Part shown: positions 49,301 through 62,068 of the stretch, piece by piece
How the letters are laid out: each line of letters begins with the position of its first letter
How positions within the stretch are numbered: position 1 is the stretch's first letter
Program-made: the position numbers and the translations under genes
The notes under the pieces: model-generated
What the model saw: the letters and a program-made list of their open reading frames with translations, nothing else
Told to the model about the DNA's origin: nothing
Databases searched by the model: none
Source: Ascaris suum
Taxonomy: Eukaryota > Nematoda > Chromadorea > Rhabditida > Ascarididae
DNA: 64,000 nt
Reading direction: 5' to 3'
Assembly: GCA_013433145.1 (NCBI GenBank)
Contig: CM024179.1
Coordinates: 6,049,300 to 6,113,299 of the forward strand

Positions 49301-49965
49301 GCAAAGATGACCGTCAATTCTCAAACTGGAAGTTCCATTCCTGAATTTGGAACTGCTATATCCCGAACAGCTGCATGTGCAAATGCAAGGTTCTAGATGT
49401 CGGAAGAAAATATGAGTACGTCAATCTTGAAAATATTCCAAACGGGACGCCTTTCACCTGCACCAACCAGCAAATTTCTCATCCGCCTGTCAGGCGAGTT
49501 ATCTATCTTTCATCGGTTCATGTCTCTTTTTATCTTTTGCAATCTCTGTTGCTAATGCCTTAGGAGAGACCACAAGGGTACAAACGACGACACGAGTAGG
49601 AAACCATGCTCAGATGTCTTTATTTCAAAAAAGGAAGAAAGACGAGCATAAGTTCGCCTCTGAAGCAGGAACATAAATCGAATAAAATATACAAGACATA
49701 CTTGAACTTGCGAAGGGTCGCTCATTGTTAGCACCGGATCGTCGACGTTATCGCCACACACTGAGCGCGCACGCTGGAATTCAAGGAATTCGTTCATCCT
49801 GCGTCTAAGAGTACGCTCACTGAGACTGTATCGAGGATTCTTTAACATCTCACGGTGAACGGCCATCGACGAGAGGTTTCTGTCGGAGAGCAGCATTGAG
49901 AAGATCGCCGCATCAATTGCCGCATCTGATTTGCGATGACGACCACGACGACGCACCTGCAACAT
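46396..49965 (-). CDS. Unrecognised basic, possibly helix-turn-helix protein, three exons
   Basis: Exons: 49702-49956 (extending to an in-frame ATG at 49965 if unspliced there), 47494-47694, and 46396-46782 ending in TGA; all junctions are phase 0. Donors are CAA|GTATGT and AAG|GTACTG; acceptors are TTTTAAG and CTTCCAG. From the ATG the protein has 283 residues. It begins with an Arg-rich RRRGRHRK stretch, then helical AAIDAAIFSMLL and SERTLRRRMNEFLEFQRAR, which look like a helix-turn-helix. The middle is acidic and Ser/Asp-rich. The C-terminal 60 residues are charged helix (EAVDEFMKEVELAVQQHRRE, ELPASKKRELLCKLKERSRS), possibly coiled coil. A DNA-binding role is inference only. The start is uncertain: a TTGCAG sits nine bases inside, so 49956 may instead be an acceptor with an unseen upstream exon. 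Confidence 0.6.
46808..46857. repeat. 24-base direct repeat just upstream of a 3' splice site
   Basis: ATCAATACAAACTGGAAATG plus ACTC occurs at 46808-46831 and 46834-46857, period 26. On the minus strand it lies in the last 75 bases of the intron preceding the exon at 46396-46782, so it spans the expected branch-point zone. Confidence 0.9.
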
Positions 49966-50950
49966 CCTCAATTCCGGTAATTATTGGTCGCATTCAAGAC
50001 GGCTTGCTGTTCCTTCGATAATCGTTACAAATAATAGCTAATATTCATTAGATAATGCGACGAAAATTTTGCGATTGTGAAAGACATGAAAGAGAGGGAA
50101 AATTTCATTCGAAGAGGCGAACATTTTATGCGCTAAGAATGCCTCTCCTTCTGAAGCGCTTAAAGAGGTCGCCGTTCCTCTTCGCCCAATTTTTACTCGT
50201 CAAACTTCGGACTGAGGGAGTTTTCTCTCCCGTTCCCACCGCTTCAACACTTTCAACAGGCAAAAGCCATAATACGGTGAGCACGGACTTGCACTGAAAG
50301 ATGCACATTTATCACAAGTTAACCGTTATTGCTCGTCCCAACCCCCTCCTTCCTCCAGAATATGACCACTGCATCCAACAACATCTTTCCCACTAGAATA
50401 ACAAAAACGCAGATGGGAACTGCGTGGTAAGCGACAGATGACTTCCGCCTAAAACAATATCGATCGTCGGATCAACTGTTTTAAGGAAAGGCAGGCGAAT
50501 ATCGCGCAACGCAATAGCGTTTTCTTCTGAAATTGCCACGCACAACTTTTTTCAGCATTGTCACTGCTGGGACACACAAATCATTGTCATCGATTTGCCA
50601 ATAACAATAGACTTCAATATAGCGAGTGCATGGAATTGCTTGCTGTCGCTGTGCTTCAGCAGGCTTGCTTTGTCCTCCTCAAAATGTGCAGCAAGTTGTC
50701 TTCATAGAGAGGAACAGATATCTGCTCATCAACAATGCAAAGAGAGCTGAAACGAATCAGAGGCGGCCTTGTTTGCATACCTCAAAGACTCTTAGGCACT
50801 AGGCATGAATATTAGAGGTGTGATTTCCATCTAAAATCTCAGTAATTATGCTGGACATCATAGTCTCCTTCGATCAATTCTCATCTAAAATTATATAAAA
50901 ACGGTACATTTGTTGATTTCATCGACCAGAAACTTCCCCTTGTTGTGGTT

Positions 50951-50956
50951 TTATTC
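50951..50956 (-). terminator. Poly(A) signal of the unrecognised gene at 51-52 kb
   Basis: The minus strand reads AATAAA about 45 bases beyond the TAG at 51001, an ordinary spacing for a nematode 3' UTR. It independently supports a gene end here. Confidence 0.5.
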
Positions 50957-51000
50957 GCCTTTGACGTATGGTTATTTCTGCTTCGGCTACATCATTTGCT

Positions 51001-52024
51001 CTAGTAAATTTCTTCGCAAACCACTAACACACTCCCGTGGGCAAACTCAAGACATTCCTGAAGGTAAATATTGATGTGAGGTCCCTCATCGTTCACATTT
51101 ATTGCAGTTGACATACCACGATGGGATGCTCTCACATCTATGGCAACAATCTCTACACGTAATGCTGTGATACATATTTGCACTGATTTTTGACGCAGCA
51201 CTCCTCTTGCAAAAAGAAACGTTCATACCGCAGCAACCCATGCGGTTGAATCGGAAAGTTGTTTCCGTGTCGAAGAGCAAACTGCTTCTGAGCGTTCCGC
51301 ATGATCTACTCCATCGGCAAGCTGTCCCACTGCAGATGCTCGCAAATGCTTCGGTGGGTCCATCGATACACAGAGGTTTTCCCGTCTGCTCACTTCTAGA
51401 AACATGCAATGATGCAATTGCAGCAAAACTGGTTACCTCTGCACGATGCACGATCTTCTAGAGTGATGAAGAAACATAACGGATCACAGCAAATGAATTT
51501 AAACCGGTCTAATGAGTATATCTGGAGTGGTTCCGAAAAACTGCTTCATTAAACGCGAATTTTAGTGACGACCGCTTCCGCTTGAGGAACTTCCGAAGGG
51601 CAGGACTCTGGGTTTTCCAGGCTCCGAAGGACAGGTCAAAATTTGCAGCAAGGACGAAACTTCTACAGTAAACATTAATAGTAAGATGAATAAGTGATCC
51701 TAGTATGTCATGTAGTACTGACAACTGATATATACGCAGTAGAAATAATGACAAACAGTATAGCAGTAGCAATAAGTTCTGCTCAGTTCTTGCAGGCACT
51801 CTCTTTGCGAATGATATGGTAAATGTCGGTCCCTTCGTCTATACTCGCCCAAGCAAAGCTGCATTGATTTGATGCCTGTTGGGTGCTTGCGGAAAAATGA
51901 AGGCCAACACAAATCAAGTTTGCATACCTTCGTATGAGATCGCGTGCAAAGAGATTAATGTTGACAGGTATATTCAAGGGAACAACATCCGCCACAATGC
52001 AGTGTACGAAGCTGCCAGTTGTCT
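51001..52024 (-). CDS. Unrecognised protein, last three exons (5' partial)
   Basis: I do not recognise this protein. Three minus-strand exons fit together with consistent phases: 51928-52024 (acceptor TTTGCTCAG, donor GTATGC), 51229-51395 (acceptor TTTCTAG, donor GTATGA) and 51001-51203 (acceptor GCAAGAG, ending in TAG). The first reads TTGSFVHCIVADVVPLNIPV and then NINLFARDLIR. The second contains GKPLCIDGPTEAFASICSG and is Cys/Arg/Ser-rich. The last contains ALRVEIVAIDVRASHRGMS, NINDEG-like INVNDEGPHINIYLQECLEF, and ends VVCEEIY. No transmembrane segment is obvious. The middle exon is also open in another frame (SMDPPKHLRASAVGQLADGV), but that frame does not phase into the last exon. An AATAAA 45 bases past the stop supports the 3' end. 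Confidence 0.55.
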
Positions 52025-52309
52025 CTGAGCAAAAAAAAACAACACCTGTTATGCTCATCTGGATTTTTAAATTTCAACTTGTGCGCAATCTTCAAGGTCG
52101 AACGACTAAAGGGTGATAGCACGAATAACTAGCATTTATGGACATGACAAGAAATACACGTGATAAATAAAAAAGCGCTTTCTACCGTGGGATTATTCGG
52201 GACGTGATCCCATGGGAAGTGAGAGGCATAAACATTATGTCGGATCTGGATCGCTAGACTGGAGTGAACCATGAAAGGCTGCACCGCATGCAAGCACGCA
52301 ATGCCTAAC

Positions 52310-52396
52310 CTGGTCCACAGGACGGGACAGGGTGTGGAAATATTGAATCAGCAAGTGGGCTTGGTCCAACAAATATAACGCGCAATAAGATGACAT
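52310..52396 (-). CDS. Candidate first exon of the 51-52 kb gene (unlinked)
   Basis: An ATG at 52396 opens 29 codons, MSSYCALYLLDQAHLLIQYF followed by HTLSRPVDQ, ending at a good donor CAG|GTTAGG in phase 0. It is the only plausible start exon I see just upstream of the exon at 52024. That exon needs a phase-1 donor, so a small missing exon or another donor would be required. The link is unproven and the protein is unrecognised. Confidence 0.25.
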
Positions 52397-55300
52397 TTTT
52401 TGCGCGAAGGCGTTTGTTGTTGCGAAAACAACGTCGCAAACATCCGATATGAGAGAAAGAGGTCGGAAGGATGGAACGAGTTCGAGAGGAAAAAAGTCAT
52501 GAAAAGGTTCGAATGTAGCGAAGAAGGACCCCGAGGATTTCCTGACACCTCGCATCTCTGAATCACTTCGCTTGACTGTTCCTCGACGTCCTTTTAGCTT
52601 AGTTCTATACTTTAAAAAACTCTCCACTATTTCTTTGACTACCCCAACCCTGGTCTACTTTTTTTCAATCTTTTCTGCACCATCCTTCAATGTCTTCCAA
52701 TCTCTTCCCATCATTTACCAAAAACTCTCACTTTGCAGCCATGTTCTATTTGCTTCCCATCATAGCACTCAATTCTGTCGTCATATAATATAAGTAGACT
52801 GTATCAATTCGAAATATTTATTCATAAACAAACAAATATGCAAAAAAAACAGAAAAATCCCGTCGTTAGCGAATTGGTTGAAACTAGGAGATGACCGTTC
52901 ATGGGTACACGAGAATCCTTGGTCGAGGGCAAAGAGCCACCTGGCCAGGCGATTGTTTCCCCTATCACGCGTAAACGTGTGCACATAAATAGAAACGCAC
53001 ACGCAGACGCATAGTGCACACACATAGGTACTTTGTTAAGGAATGCAAAAAACGACGCGACAGATTTGTTTTGAAGACATTTTGTAGCTAATTCCACTCC
53101 CTCCTATCTGTCGCTCTCCTCTTTCATTAATACGGAAAAGTAAGTCAGCCGGTCGAGACGACGTATGCACGTCTTCCCTTCCGAAGCCTTCCACACGCAG
53201 AAAAACAGGTCGTCTCATACACGGAAATTTCTATATTTGATTTACCGGTGCACACAATTTGTAGAAGAATACTGTTCGTTTTAGCAATCGCTTGTCGACT
53301 TTCGAGAAACGACTGCTGCGTGAATATGTGAGAAGACAGTTGTTTGCAAGTACGAAAATAAGAGGAAACTTTTGGCGACAGATAGAGTGGGGGAGGGGCC
53401 GTATCGCCGTCGTTTACTTGGAGGAGAGGAGTCTCAGCCATAGTGACCTACTTACAACTAATGCTGCACGACCGTTATGAAACAGGCATCCAAATCTGGG
53501 CAAGCACAGTACACATCGACCACGCTTATACTAATGATCAAACTTTGTGTGTACACAGTTCCGAGCGAACTCTATACAAAAGAAGCTCTGAATTCAGTCT
53601 GCCCCTCCGTCAGTGACTGAATGAATGGAGAGCGGTAAGGAGAGGGAGGATGCTCGTTCCCACTACCTAATTTTTGTTCATTCTAAAACAAGAAATGCGG
53701 AAGCGGAAATAAAACTCGCTTCGCAAACATATTCAAACATTCGTCGAAACCGAACTTTGTGCATGCACTGTGCATACGCCATTCGAGCACGCACATCGGC
53801 TCTGCGAACAGTACCTGTACCTTGAAGGTTGTCAAGTTCTAAATTTAAGTCCAGGACCGATGTGGTGTCAGGTAACCGGTTATAAAATCTTGAAAGATGT
53901 TTTGCTTGTTATGAAAGGTTCACTTAGGTCGTCCGGGAAAAATTTGCAAACATGAACATAAAAATAAGGCGGGAAGCTTACAAAGATGATGGCACAAGCG
54001 TGGAATCGAATGGTCGTGTCATGTCAGTAATCAAGAAATAATGGGGCATTGATCAGTGATTGACGATAATGGAGTGATCGTTTTCAAGTTTTCACACCTC
54101 AGCTGGTAAATATATGCCGGGCAGCATCAACCGTTTGTTCAAGAGTGCTCCGGTCATACCCAACGACTGCGAAATGTGAGAAATTACTGGAGGTGATACC
54201 AGCCTAATACTGAAAACTTGCAGCCTCAGTCGGCACAGTGACACCAGATAGTTCGTTTCGTGATTTGAAACTGGCGGGCAGATGGATAAACCAATGTTAG
54301 CAAAAAATTTCAAAAGAAACCGTCATCTGCCTCCTATCGATACACAATGACGCATTTCACACAAAACATACTGTAAGGGCAGTATAATAATGCACTACTT
54401 ACTTTCTTTGCTTGCTGTCGTCCCACCTGGAAGTATTGCAGTCGATGCCACTCCCTCTCAAAGAGGGAGACTTTTGCAGTGTGGAACTTCAGGAGTACTC
54501 TTTATTTGACAGATTGATCTAGTGCCCAATATTGGATTTTGTGGCAAATGCCGATCTTAGAAATAAATGTGGAAGAGGCAGAGATCAATTTCTGGTCACA
54601 GATTGTTCGTTATCTTGAATTACAGCTGCGTAGAAAATCACCGGAAGGTATTTGTTGCTAAATTCCGGAAAATTGCATCGCAGTTCGGTCATCGCCTACG
54701 AGAAAGGATATCGAAGTAATTGAAGCCGCTGAATGCAACAATCACATTCAATAAAAATTTCCTCAAGGAAATATCGGAACTCACTTGTTGTCCTGCAAAA
54801 TGACCGATCTTGATGGAATCAAAGATTGCTTGTCGGAAAACTTTAATAAAAATTTAGCCTTTTCTCTTGGAAAATTTTTTCAAGCCTGGAAACTTTGTTT
54901 CAAAAATTATAAAATCACTTCTTATTCATCGACAATGAATATATCCCAAACGAATCTATCAGTGAGCCTTAGATCTCAACTTCCCATTGAAAGAAACTTG
55001 CAAACTTTACCTGCGGGTTTTCGAATGGCTTTAATGCGCTTTATGCATTGCTTCATAGGAATATAACGACATTGACGGCAAAAACGTGCGAGTCAGACAC
55101 TTATGAATACAACAAACAACCAAATTTAATGAAACAACTTCACTGAAAATATAAACTCAAATATAAACATCATTCGTGAACATCCCATTGCACATTTTTG
55201 TATTTTTACTTTGTGTCCTCACCTTCAGCTACCGTTATATTTGAAATATAAATTTTCCGGAAATGGCGATTCCGGATTCAAAGACGTCAGCACACCGGAA

Positions 55301-56619
55301 ATCCAGGCCGGACCTTCTCAGGGCGGATTTTCCCGTTGACCAGCCAGAAAATATTATCCTTCGGCAGTTTTAATAAAAATTTTTGGAATTGAGCGATTAT
55401 TCTCGGCGAAAAATTAGCGGCATTCTCTCTAATTGTGAAACAGTGAATCTCTCATAGAATTTCCTTCAAATTCTCGAAGAAGCAATCCCAACGTAAATTT
55501 TTCGCGAGAAGTCGGAAATCTGTTCCACAACGTTGCATTAACGCAACCCAACTCGGTAACACTGGAAGTTGTTTAGCGGCATTAAATGACACAAAAACCA
55601 ACGCATCATTCGAAATTGCAAAAATCTCTTCCCATCTAACAAATCAAAACCGCTAAGTTGAAACAACATCCACGAACTACGACAAAGCACGCATACGCAT
55701 AAGTGTGTGTTGCAAGCTTCTACATGTATACAGTACTGCAAAACGCTTCATTCGAGGTACTTCAGTAATAACTAAAACTATTTCATCACTTCAGACAAAC
55801 CAGTAGAGATGGGACGAGCAGTGTTGCTTTGCAAGCCTCTTGAAACAGCCAGATAATATGTGAAGCGCTTCAATGTTTCAACACCTTGGTTGTCTGCAGG
55901 GAATCGCCTAGCAGTGCACGTCGATGGAATCGAAAACGTACAGCTCGGATGGAAATGTCGGCTCAGTGAGAAGGCCTTAGTGCGAGCGCCACGCTCGGAA
56001 TCTTTATTTATTACTTGCAAATTGAGCATCTTCATTGCTTCCACGCAGACATTTTCGCGGAGACAAGGAAGATGAGAGGAAGCCGATGAGCAGGACTATG
56101 TCGAAACTCAAAGAAACAATTTCCAAAGCGAAGTCAAAGCCATCCATTCACAAAAACGAGATTTGGCGAGTTTGGAAGGGAGTGCAGACAACGTTTGAAA
56201 GATTAACCTCTAAGGAAAATAGAACCCAAAATCCTTGTATTTTGAACACCCGGTCCCATTCCGAGGATGTTTTATCTAGCAGAAACCAGAAGGATATGCA
56301 CAGACCCCATTAACGAAGAGCAACCACTCCTTCTTGGACTTCAGGGAAGGACTGAGTGTGGCAAATTAGGACGCGGCGACATATGAGGGATCAGCTACGC
56401 ACTGACCTGTTTTTTACATCCAGTAGAATGTTTTGCTTTAATGAGACGCAAATAAGCCAGAATTCATGAGTCGAGCTGGAGCACGTTCTACTGCGAGACT
56501 CACTCCACCTGTTATTCTGTTTTACTTTTCAATCCTCCCTCCCCTTCAAGAGCGAATTCATCATTTCTATGCCCAAAAACAAGATTATACAAAAACAGAG
56601 TGGACACTTGCACATTAGC
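52397..56619. other. Region without a supported gene
   Basis: Several short frames overlap on both strands (for example near 55780-56075), but none has a recognised sequence or exon-like boundaries on both sides. I saw no RNA gene or repeat of note. It includes the mdt-11 3' UTR at its right end. Confidence 0.45.
56437..56442 (-). terminator. Candidate poly(A) signal of mdt-11 (ATTAAA variant)
   Basis: The minus strand reads ATTAAA about 180 bases past the mdt-11 stop codon. It is a common variant hexamer; its use is inferred from position only. Confidence 0.3.
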
Positions 56620-57714
56620 TTATCCCATGGGAATATCATCGCTGGTAGAAGGCACATGTTCACTTTGAATGCGCATCAAGCGATCGCTGAGTGCGAGGAT
56701 TGTCTCCTCGGCGAGTGTGACGTTCTGCTGACTGGCAAACGTGGAGCCCTGATGTGGAGTGCCAACACATACGTGACTCAGGTACTGCATCTGTGCACTC
56801 AGCTCACTTTCGATCGCGTTCAATGTGCGCTTGAACGCCGACGACGCTTCCTCCATCTTCGACTTACTGATCTACAATAAAAAACAACTGTAACAACAAA
56901 TTCATTAACGACACCGGATTCACTTTATTTTTAATTCCTCGCGAAACAATCACCTCTCTCGAAAACATTAAAGAGATAGATGCAAGTGTCAGTAAAGTGC
57001 CCACTTCTCGGTAGCCATCAGCAACGAATGTGATTCTTCTCACTCGTCACTCTAGCTTCTTTTGCTCTCTACTTTCTAGGATATGCGACACACCTATGAA
57101 TAAGATACAGGATCATGGCAAAATGTAATGCAAATATGCAAAGGAGGTCGGTCAAAAAGCATGGTGTTTTATGTAACAGCAGTTTAAAAGTAAACAATAC
57201 CACGCAGGTGAAGAGGAACGGCAAAAAATAAACAACAACAAGCTCAGAGATAGTTATTTGTTTCCTCGCAAATCTTTTGGTGCTTTATTGTCTGTTGGAT
57301 TAGTTTTGAGGAACTTTCACTGCAATAAATCCACAGACAATGCACTCAAAAAACAAAACAAATCAACGGCATATAAAAGAGCGCTTCCTCACTGCAGAGA
57401 GATTTCTTTTGTTCGAGTGCGGGAACAAGACGTTTCCTATAAAATTCGGGCAGTGTTAGGGGAGAGTGATTAAACCAAATCTCACTCAAAGACAGACAAC
57501 ACTTCACTGAAATCTGAAAACACTACACCACAATAACAAAGCAACAAAATTTTATGGCAACTACCTGTTTCTCTTTGCTGAGTTCGGCGATACACGTTTG
57601 TGCGTGTTTCATCAGATCGCCAATGCGTTGGTCGATTTCACTGATAGCACTAAGACGACGTAGTAGTTCCGATCCGGCCATACCAGAACCTGACGCGCTT
57701 GTAGTCGCACTCAT
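56620..57714 (-). CDS. mdt-11: Mediator complex subunit 11 (MED11), two exons, complete
   Basis: MED11 is a small subunit of the Mediator head module, pairing with MED22 and helping link Mediator to RNA polymerase II and general factors in the nucleus. Exon 1 is 57565-57714 (donor CAG|GTAGTT) and exon 2 is 56620-56871 (acceptor TTATTGTAG), both phase 0, giving 133 residues; human MED11, from memory, has 117. The start is the ATG at 57714; a later ATG, at MAGSELLRR, is an alternative. The helical N-terminal half contains RLSAISEIDQRIGDLM and CIAELSKEK, matching the human ELSKEK. Exon 2 carries IESELSAQMQYLSHV and GTPHQGSTF, matching human AELSAQIRYLTQV and GQPHEGSSY. An ATTAAA hexamer lies at 56437-56442 on this strand, about 180 bases past the stop. 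Confidence 0.92.
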
Positions 57715-58189
57715 CTCCAGCAATCATCAAACTATTCGGTTCATCCTCGCGCTACTGTCCACTTCCAGAAGAAACCAATCACTTTAAGCGTAAGAATCTA
57801 TATATACATTATATTCTTCTCTTTTATAAAACCTCAAAAAAAAATACCACTTGATAATCAAGGCTACTATTTCATTTCGTTGCTGCAATTTGTCGTATAC
57901 GCAACCGATTTGGACAATCGACTACCGAAAGACGTGGAAACAAATGAAGAATTTCCTATTCCTATGGAGACGACGAATTATAAGATCCACGATGGAAAAA
58001 CGGTTCGCACCTAACTCGCTCTGCAGCAAAATACAGCATGAAAAAAACCCTACCATATTCATACATCAACAACACAAATTCAGGTAAGCAACCGGGCAGA
58101 AACTGGCTGAGAAAACCACCAGAACGCTTTAGCGGCAAGGTTTATTGGTGATCAAAGAAACGTTTAGATACCCAACGTACAGTTTCATT

Positions 58190-58310
58190 TATTTGTTTAT
58201 TACTACTTTCACTATTATTATCATTCCTGTTACTGTTATTATAATTATACATTATTACCGTTCTTATTACTACTAGTACAATTATAATAATATTGACTGT
58301 TAATAAAAGT
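58190..58310. repeat. Degenerate TTA/ATTACT-rich simple repeat
   Basis: TTATTACTAC, CACTATTATTATC, CTTATTACTACTAG and similar units. It is the third occurrence of the loose motif also seen at 17440-17570 and 23700-23800. Confidence 0.6.
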
Positions 58311-61300
58311 CATCAAATACTGGGTGCAGGGAACTGTTCTAGAAGCAACAATTATTTGTATTAGGAATCAAGCACTGCTGTTAGTTCACTGTTTTTGTTC
58401 TTCAATGTATTTCGCATCAATAAAAAACTGATATGATATGAGCGAACTTTGATTTGAAAATATGCCGCGGAGAAAAAATTTGTGAACAAATATGATAAAG
58501 GGTTCGAGAATTCGCTTTTTTTTTGCGATCAGATAGCGCTGAATAAAACAGATTCTGATGCTTAAAATTAGGAAGGCGCCAGGGCACCAAATTAAACCTT
58601 CACAACTGTATGCCTCTTTACTCGCGTTTGTTCATCTCTCCATAAAAGTAGTACTCTCATTCAAGATGTCAGTGGATAACGTCATTAGAAATCTCGTATC
58701 ACTTTTTCGGTATTTGTAGAGACGGCCGAACCGCCAAAAATGGAACATTTTCATCCGTATATAGATCAACAAATGTGCTGCGCCGGTTCCACCTCTGCTC
58801 CGGTCATTAAAGTTACACCTGGCTGCACCTGTTACTCCAGTTGGGTGGGCGAGAGCTCACCTACTAAGAATCGTAGCTTGTCAAATTTTCCTCAAACCTT
58901 CTAACTAGTCTTGCAAAATGATGCAACAAAGTCCTTGACACCGGAAGTAGCATATGCGATGTCCCACTTCATAATATGTTGCCATCCGAATATTTCATCT
59001 AGTTTCCATAAGAAACCCCATCAATATTTGGCGTGTTCGGAAACAATGATATCTAACATCCGGCTTCGTTCCCTCAACGCGTTCCTTGGCAAATATCGAC
59101 GAGCCCGAGAGATCTTTAAATGGAACTGAACTACTGTGCAGCTGTTAACTAATCCACGCTTCTTTCGCACTGCCCACCAAGTAGCATGCTTTTGGGCGGG
59201 AGGATGATGTCACTTTCCTGACACGTCAGAAGGAAATGATTGGATTTTGACGGCCGTTTCCGCTCTGAGTGCCTTGCAAACCATGGGTTCCTTAGAATTT
59301 TGGGAATCTCTACTTTTGAATGCTATGATCCCAAACCCATCTTAGAGAGGAGGGAGCGACGCAACTCGATATCCAAGTTGGTTGCATGGAGCATAAGTTG
59401 TGCGCCCTACTTCACCGCATACCCCAACGAGATCCTCGAAGTTTTTTTTTTCTCATTTTTGCACGCATTTCGCATTCACAAAAGATGAGGCACTTTAAAG
59501 CCCACAGTTTTCAACAACGAACACTATCCCAAGTCCCGTATGTTTATAAGAGAGCCTGTCGTCAAGGCACGACCCACCGCGTTATCTATCCACCAATTGG
59601 TCTACCCGAAGCACTGCGCATAACACACGCTCCATGGTTACACCTCCAGGCGCGCAGAGTAACGAGTGGTTCGCAGCCAAATAACGGAACAATCAGAGGC
59701 GACTGTAATGGCCGTATTTAGTCAGCTGCTTTTTACACTTTGAGCGACCTCTTCATGTTCGTTGTGAGACTATTCAAGCAAAAACAAACAATCGAATATC
59801 ACCTCCCGAAGCATCTCATTTCACCTTCCTCCGATTCCCTTCAAAGATTTTATATCACATCCGTTTCGAACTTGTGAGGAATCGTAGCTCGGTTGCTAGG
59901 TTATGCACCTACACTCTGCAGACTACTGTTTGTTCCACCTGTTACTATCAGAATGAATCCAGGGCTTCATGAAAACTGTACATTCACCACACCCACGTTC
60001 CAGGTGATCCTTATGATAAGCTGCATAATCTCGACGGGATAATGCTCGTGGAACAATCTGTTCTCCGCTTAGATACCTTCAGTACAGCTCATGCCGAAAT
60101 TCATTTTCACATTTGGAGTACGAATATTAGAAAACGTCCATAGAAACAGCAATGAGGCAACAAACCACTGAAATAAAGCTAATTCGGGAACGATATTCAA
60201 GTTTATTCAGGACACAGCCGGGTAAGTACGAAATGCAGCAAAGCGATAACATCAACGAGCGATTTGCACATAAAAGCAATGAATGTTATCATATAAGATT
60301 GCAAATATTAAAAAAGAATAGTGGAATGAGCACAACCATTATTGATAGTAACGAGACATCGGATTGCCGTTAAACACTTTGAAAATGGAAAAGGCGGCAG
60401 AATGGCCGATACGATATGCACTTTGTGACTGACGCACCTTAACGTCGAATAACCGAAGCATTCAACAGTTATGAGGTGTAAAAGGGGACGTTTTCGTTGA
60501 GGAGTGCTGTTTGAGGGGCAACAAAGACCACCGGGTGCTTCGGTATACAGCTCTACACTTAAATATTTGTAGTGAGAAATGAAAATCACATAAAACATTA
60601 CACATAACTCGCAAAAATCATTTCCCCTTTCGTAATAATTTTATGCAAACAGCGAAATATGTTTGCGAAATAGTCGCAATTCATGAAGCGAAGCAACGAT
60701 GTGCAGGCAATATTAACTGAGCAAGGCGATATTTGAAAACTGGGAGATCGCCAAAGACTTACTACTAGATAGCTGTCATAATTGGCGCTTTTCCATTCTA
60801 TTTTTTTTTATTCTGCAACGATACAACAATTTCATGCCGGTATATGTGTCAATAAAAAGCATCAACTCATCACCTCTTGGTCGAAAAAACCAGCTCCACC
60901 GAGGCAACAAAGTTCGTGAATGTATACCCGCTGCTCGTTCTCCTTAATTAGACATTTTAACGTATACAACCGGCCGATGCCATTTCAGTAGCAACTTCAC
61001 ATATACCTTTCAAAAGGGATCATCAGCAAAAATTGGGAAGTCGAAACGATACTCACCGGCAAGAAGGAGAAACAGCTCTGCATTTAATCAAACGAAAGGA
61101 ATTACACCGCAATGGAAGAAGAAGAGCAAAAATAGCAAGGCATCACGATCTCTATAGCAACTATCATACACATTTGCATAATACCTCTGAAGACGTGCCA
61201 CAATCAGCGTTTCTTATTATTCCACAACCGATGCGAACGAATTAAAACCTTCAAATATCTCGCAGAATTAAAACGTTAATAGCCGTGAAACTGATCGGCA

Positions 61301-61694
61301 GCGATAATTCTTTATCTCACTGCACCATAACTACGTTGCTATATCGTCATAATTTCTTACCTCATTTTATTTGGCTCATTTTAATCAAAGAATTAAAATT
61401 CATAGAGTGGCTCATATAAAATTCTTTATTAACCATATTATGAGAAGCTGCCCTCCAATCCAATATGCGACTAAATAAGTCCCTTACTAAATAACCCAAA
61501 AATTTCGATTCATAGAACAAAGGCACTTTCCATGAAACATCGATGCAAACATCCAAAATGCATCAGTGAGCAATTCCTTCTAAGAAAACTTCAATAAGCG
61601 AAGGACTTCATATGGCAAAAATAATTGCATTTTCCGAGAAAGTTGGATTGTGCCCAACTGCGTCCAAATTCTGCGAGGAATTTGAGGTTGGTGG

Positions 61695-61732
61695 AGAGAG
61701 GGGGGGAGGGAGGGAGGGGCGGGTGCGAAAGG
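61695..61732 (+). repeat. G-rich tract with G-quadruplex potential
   Basis: The plus strand reads GAGAGGGGGGGAGGGAGGGA and continues GGGGCGGG, giving five or more G runs of three or more. It lies about 340 bases past the wip-1 stop, in the presumed downstream region. Confidence 0.8.
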
Positions 61733-62068
61733 AAAATGTCTCACTCTCTTATTATGAAGGCTGATGAAAACCATCTGACACGAGTTCGACATGGTAATAA
61801 AGTGATAAACGCGTTCATAATTTACAATTTTTTAACGCGGCAGGAGGAAGTGTAATCCTCAGAAAACAATTACACAGCTTCTTATGATCACCGAAGCTAT
61901 CTATTCACTAGAGAGAATTGCTTTATCTCGGAAAATGTGACCAAATTTTGCAGGAACTCTGAGAGGTAGATTGTCCTCCGATGAAGACGCAACTTAACTG
62001 CAAAAAGGAGCCTTCTTCAAGAAAATACGACGAGAAACGTAAAATTGCCCAAACAGCGACCATCCACA

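Larger units (their letters stand above)
57715..62068. other. Spacer between mdt-11 and wip-1
   Basis: No supported exon was found. It holds a degenerate ATTACT/TTA-rich stretch at 58190-58310 and a G-rich tract at 61695-61732. It may contain the mdt-11 promoter, and a last wip-1 exon if the SGSKK donor is used. Confidence 0.45.

Noticed and set aside
55778..56075. Competing frames on both strands
   Set aside because: No recognised sequence and no consistent splice sites; probably chance.
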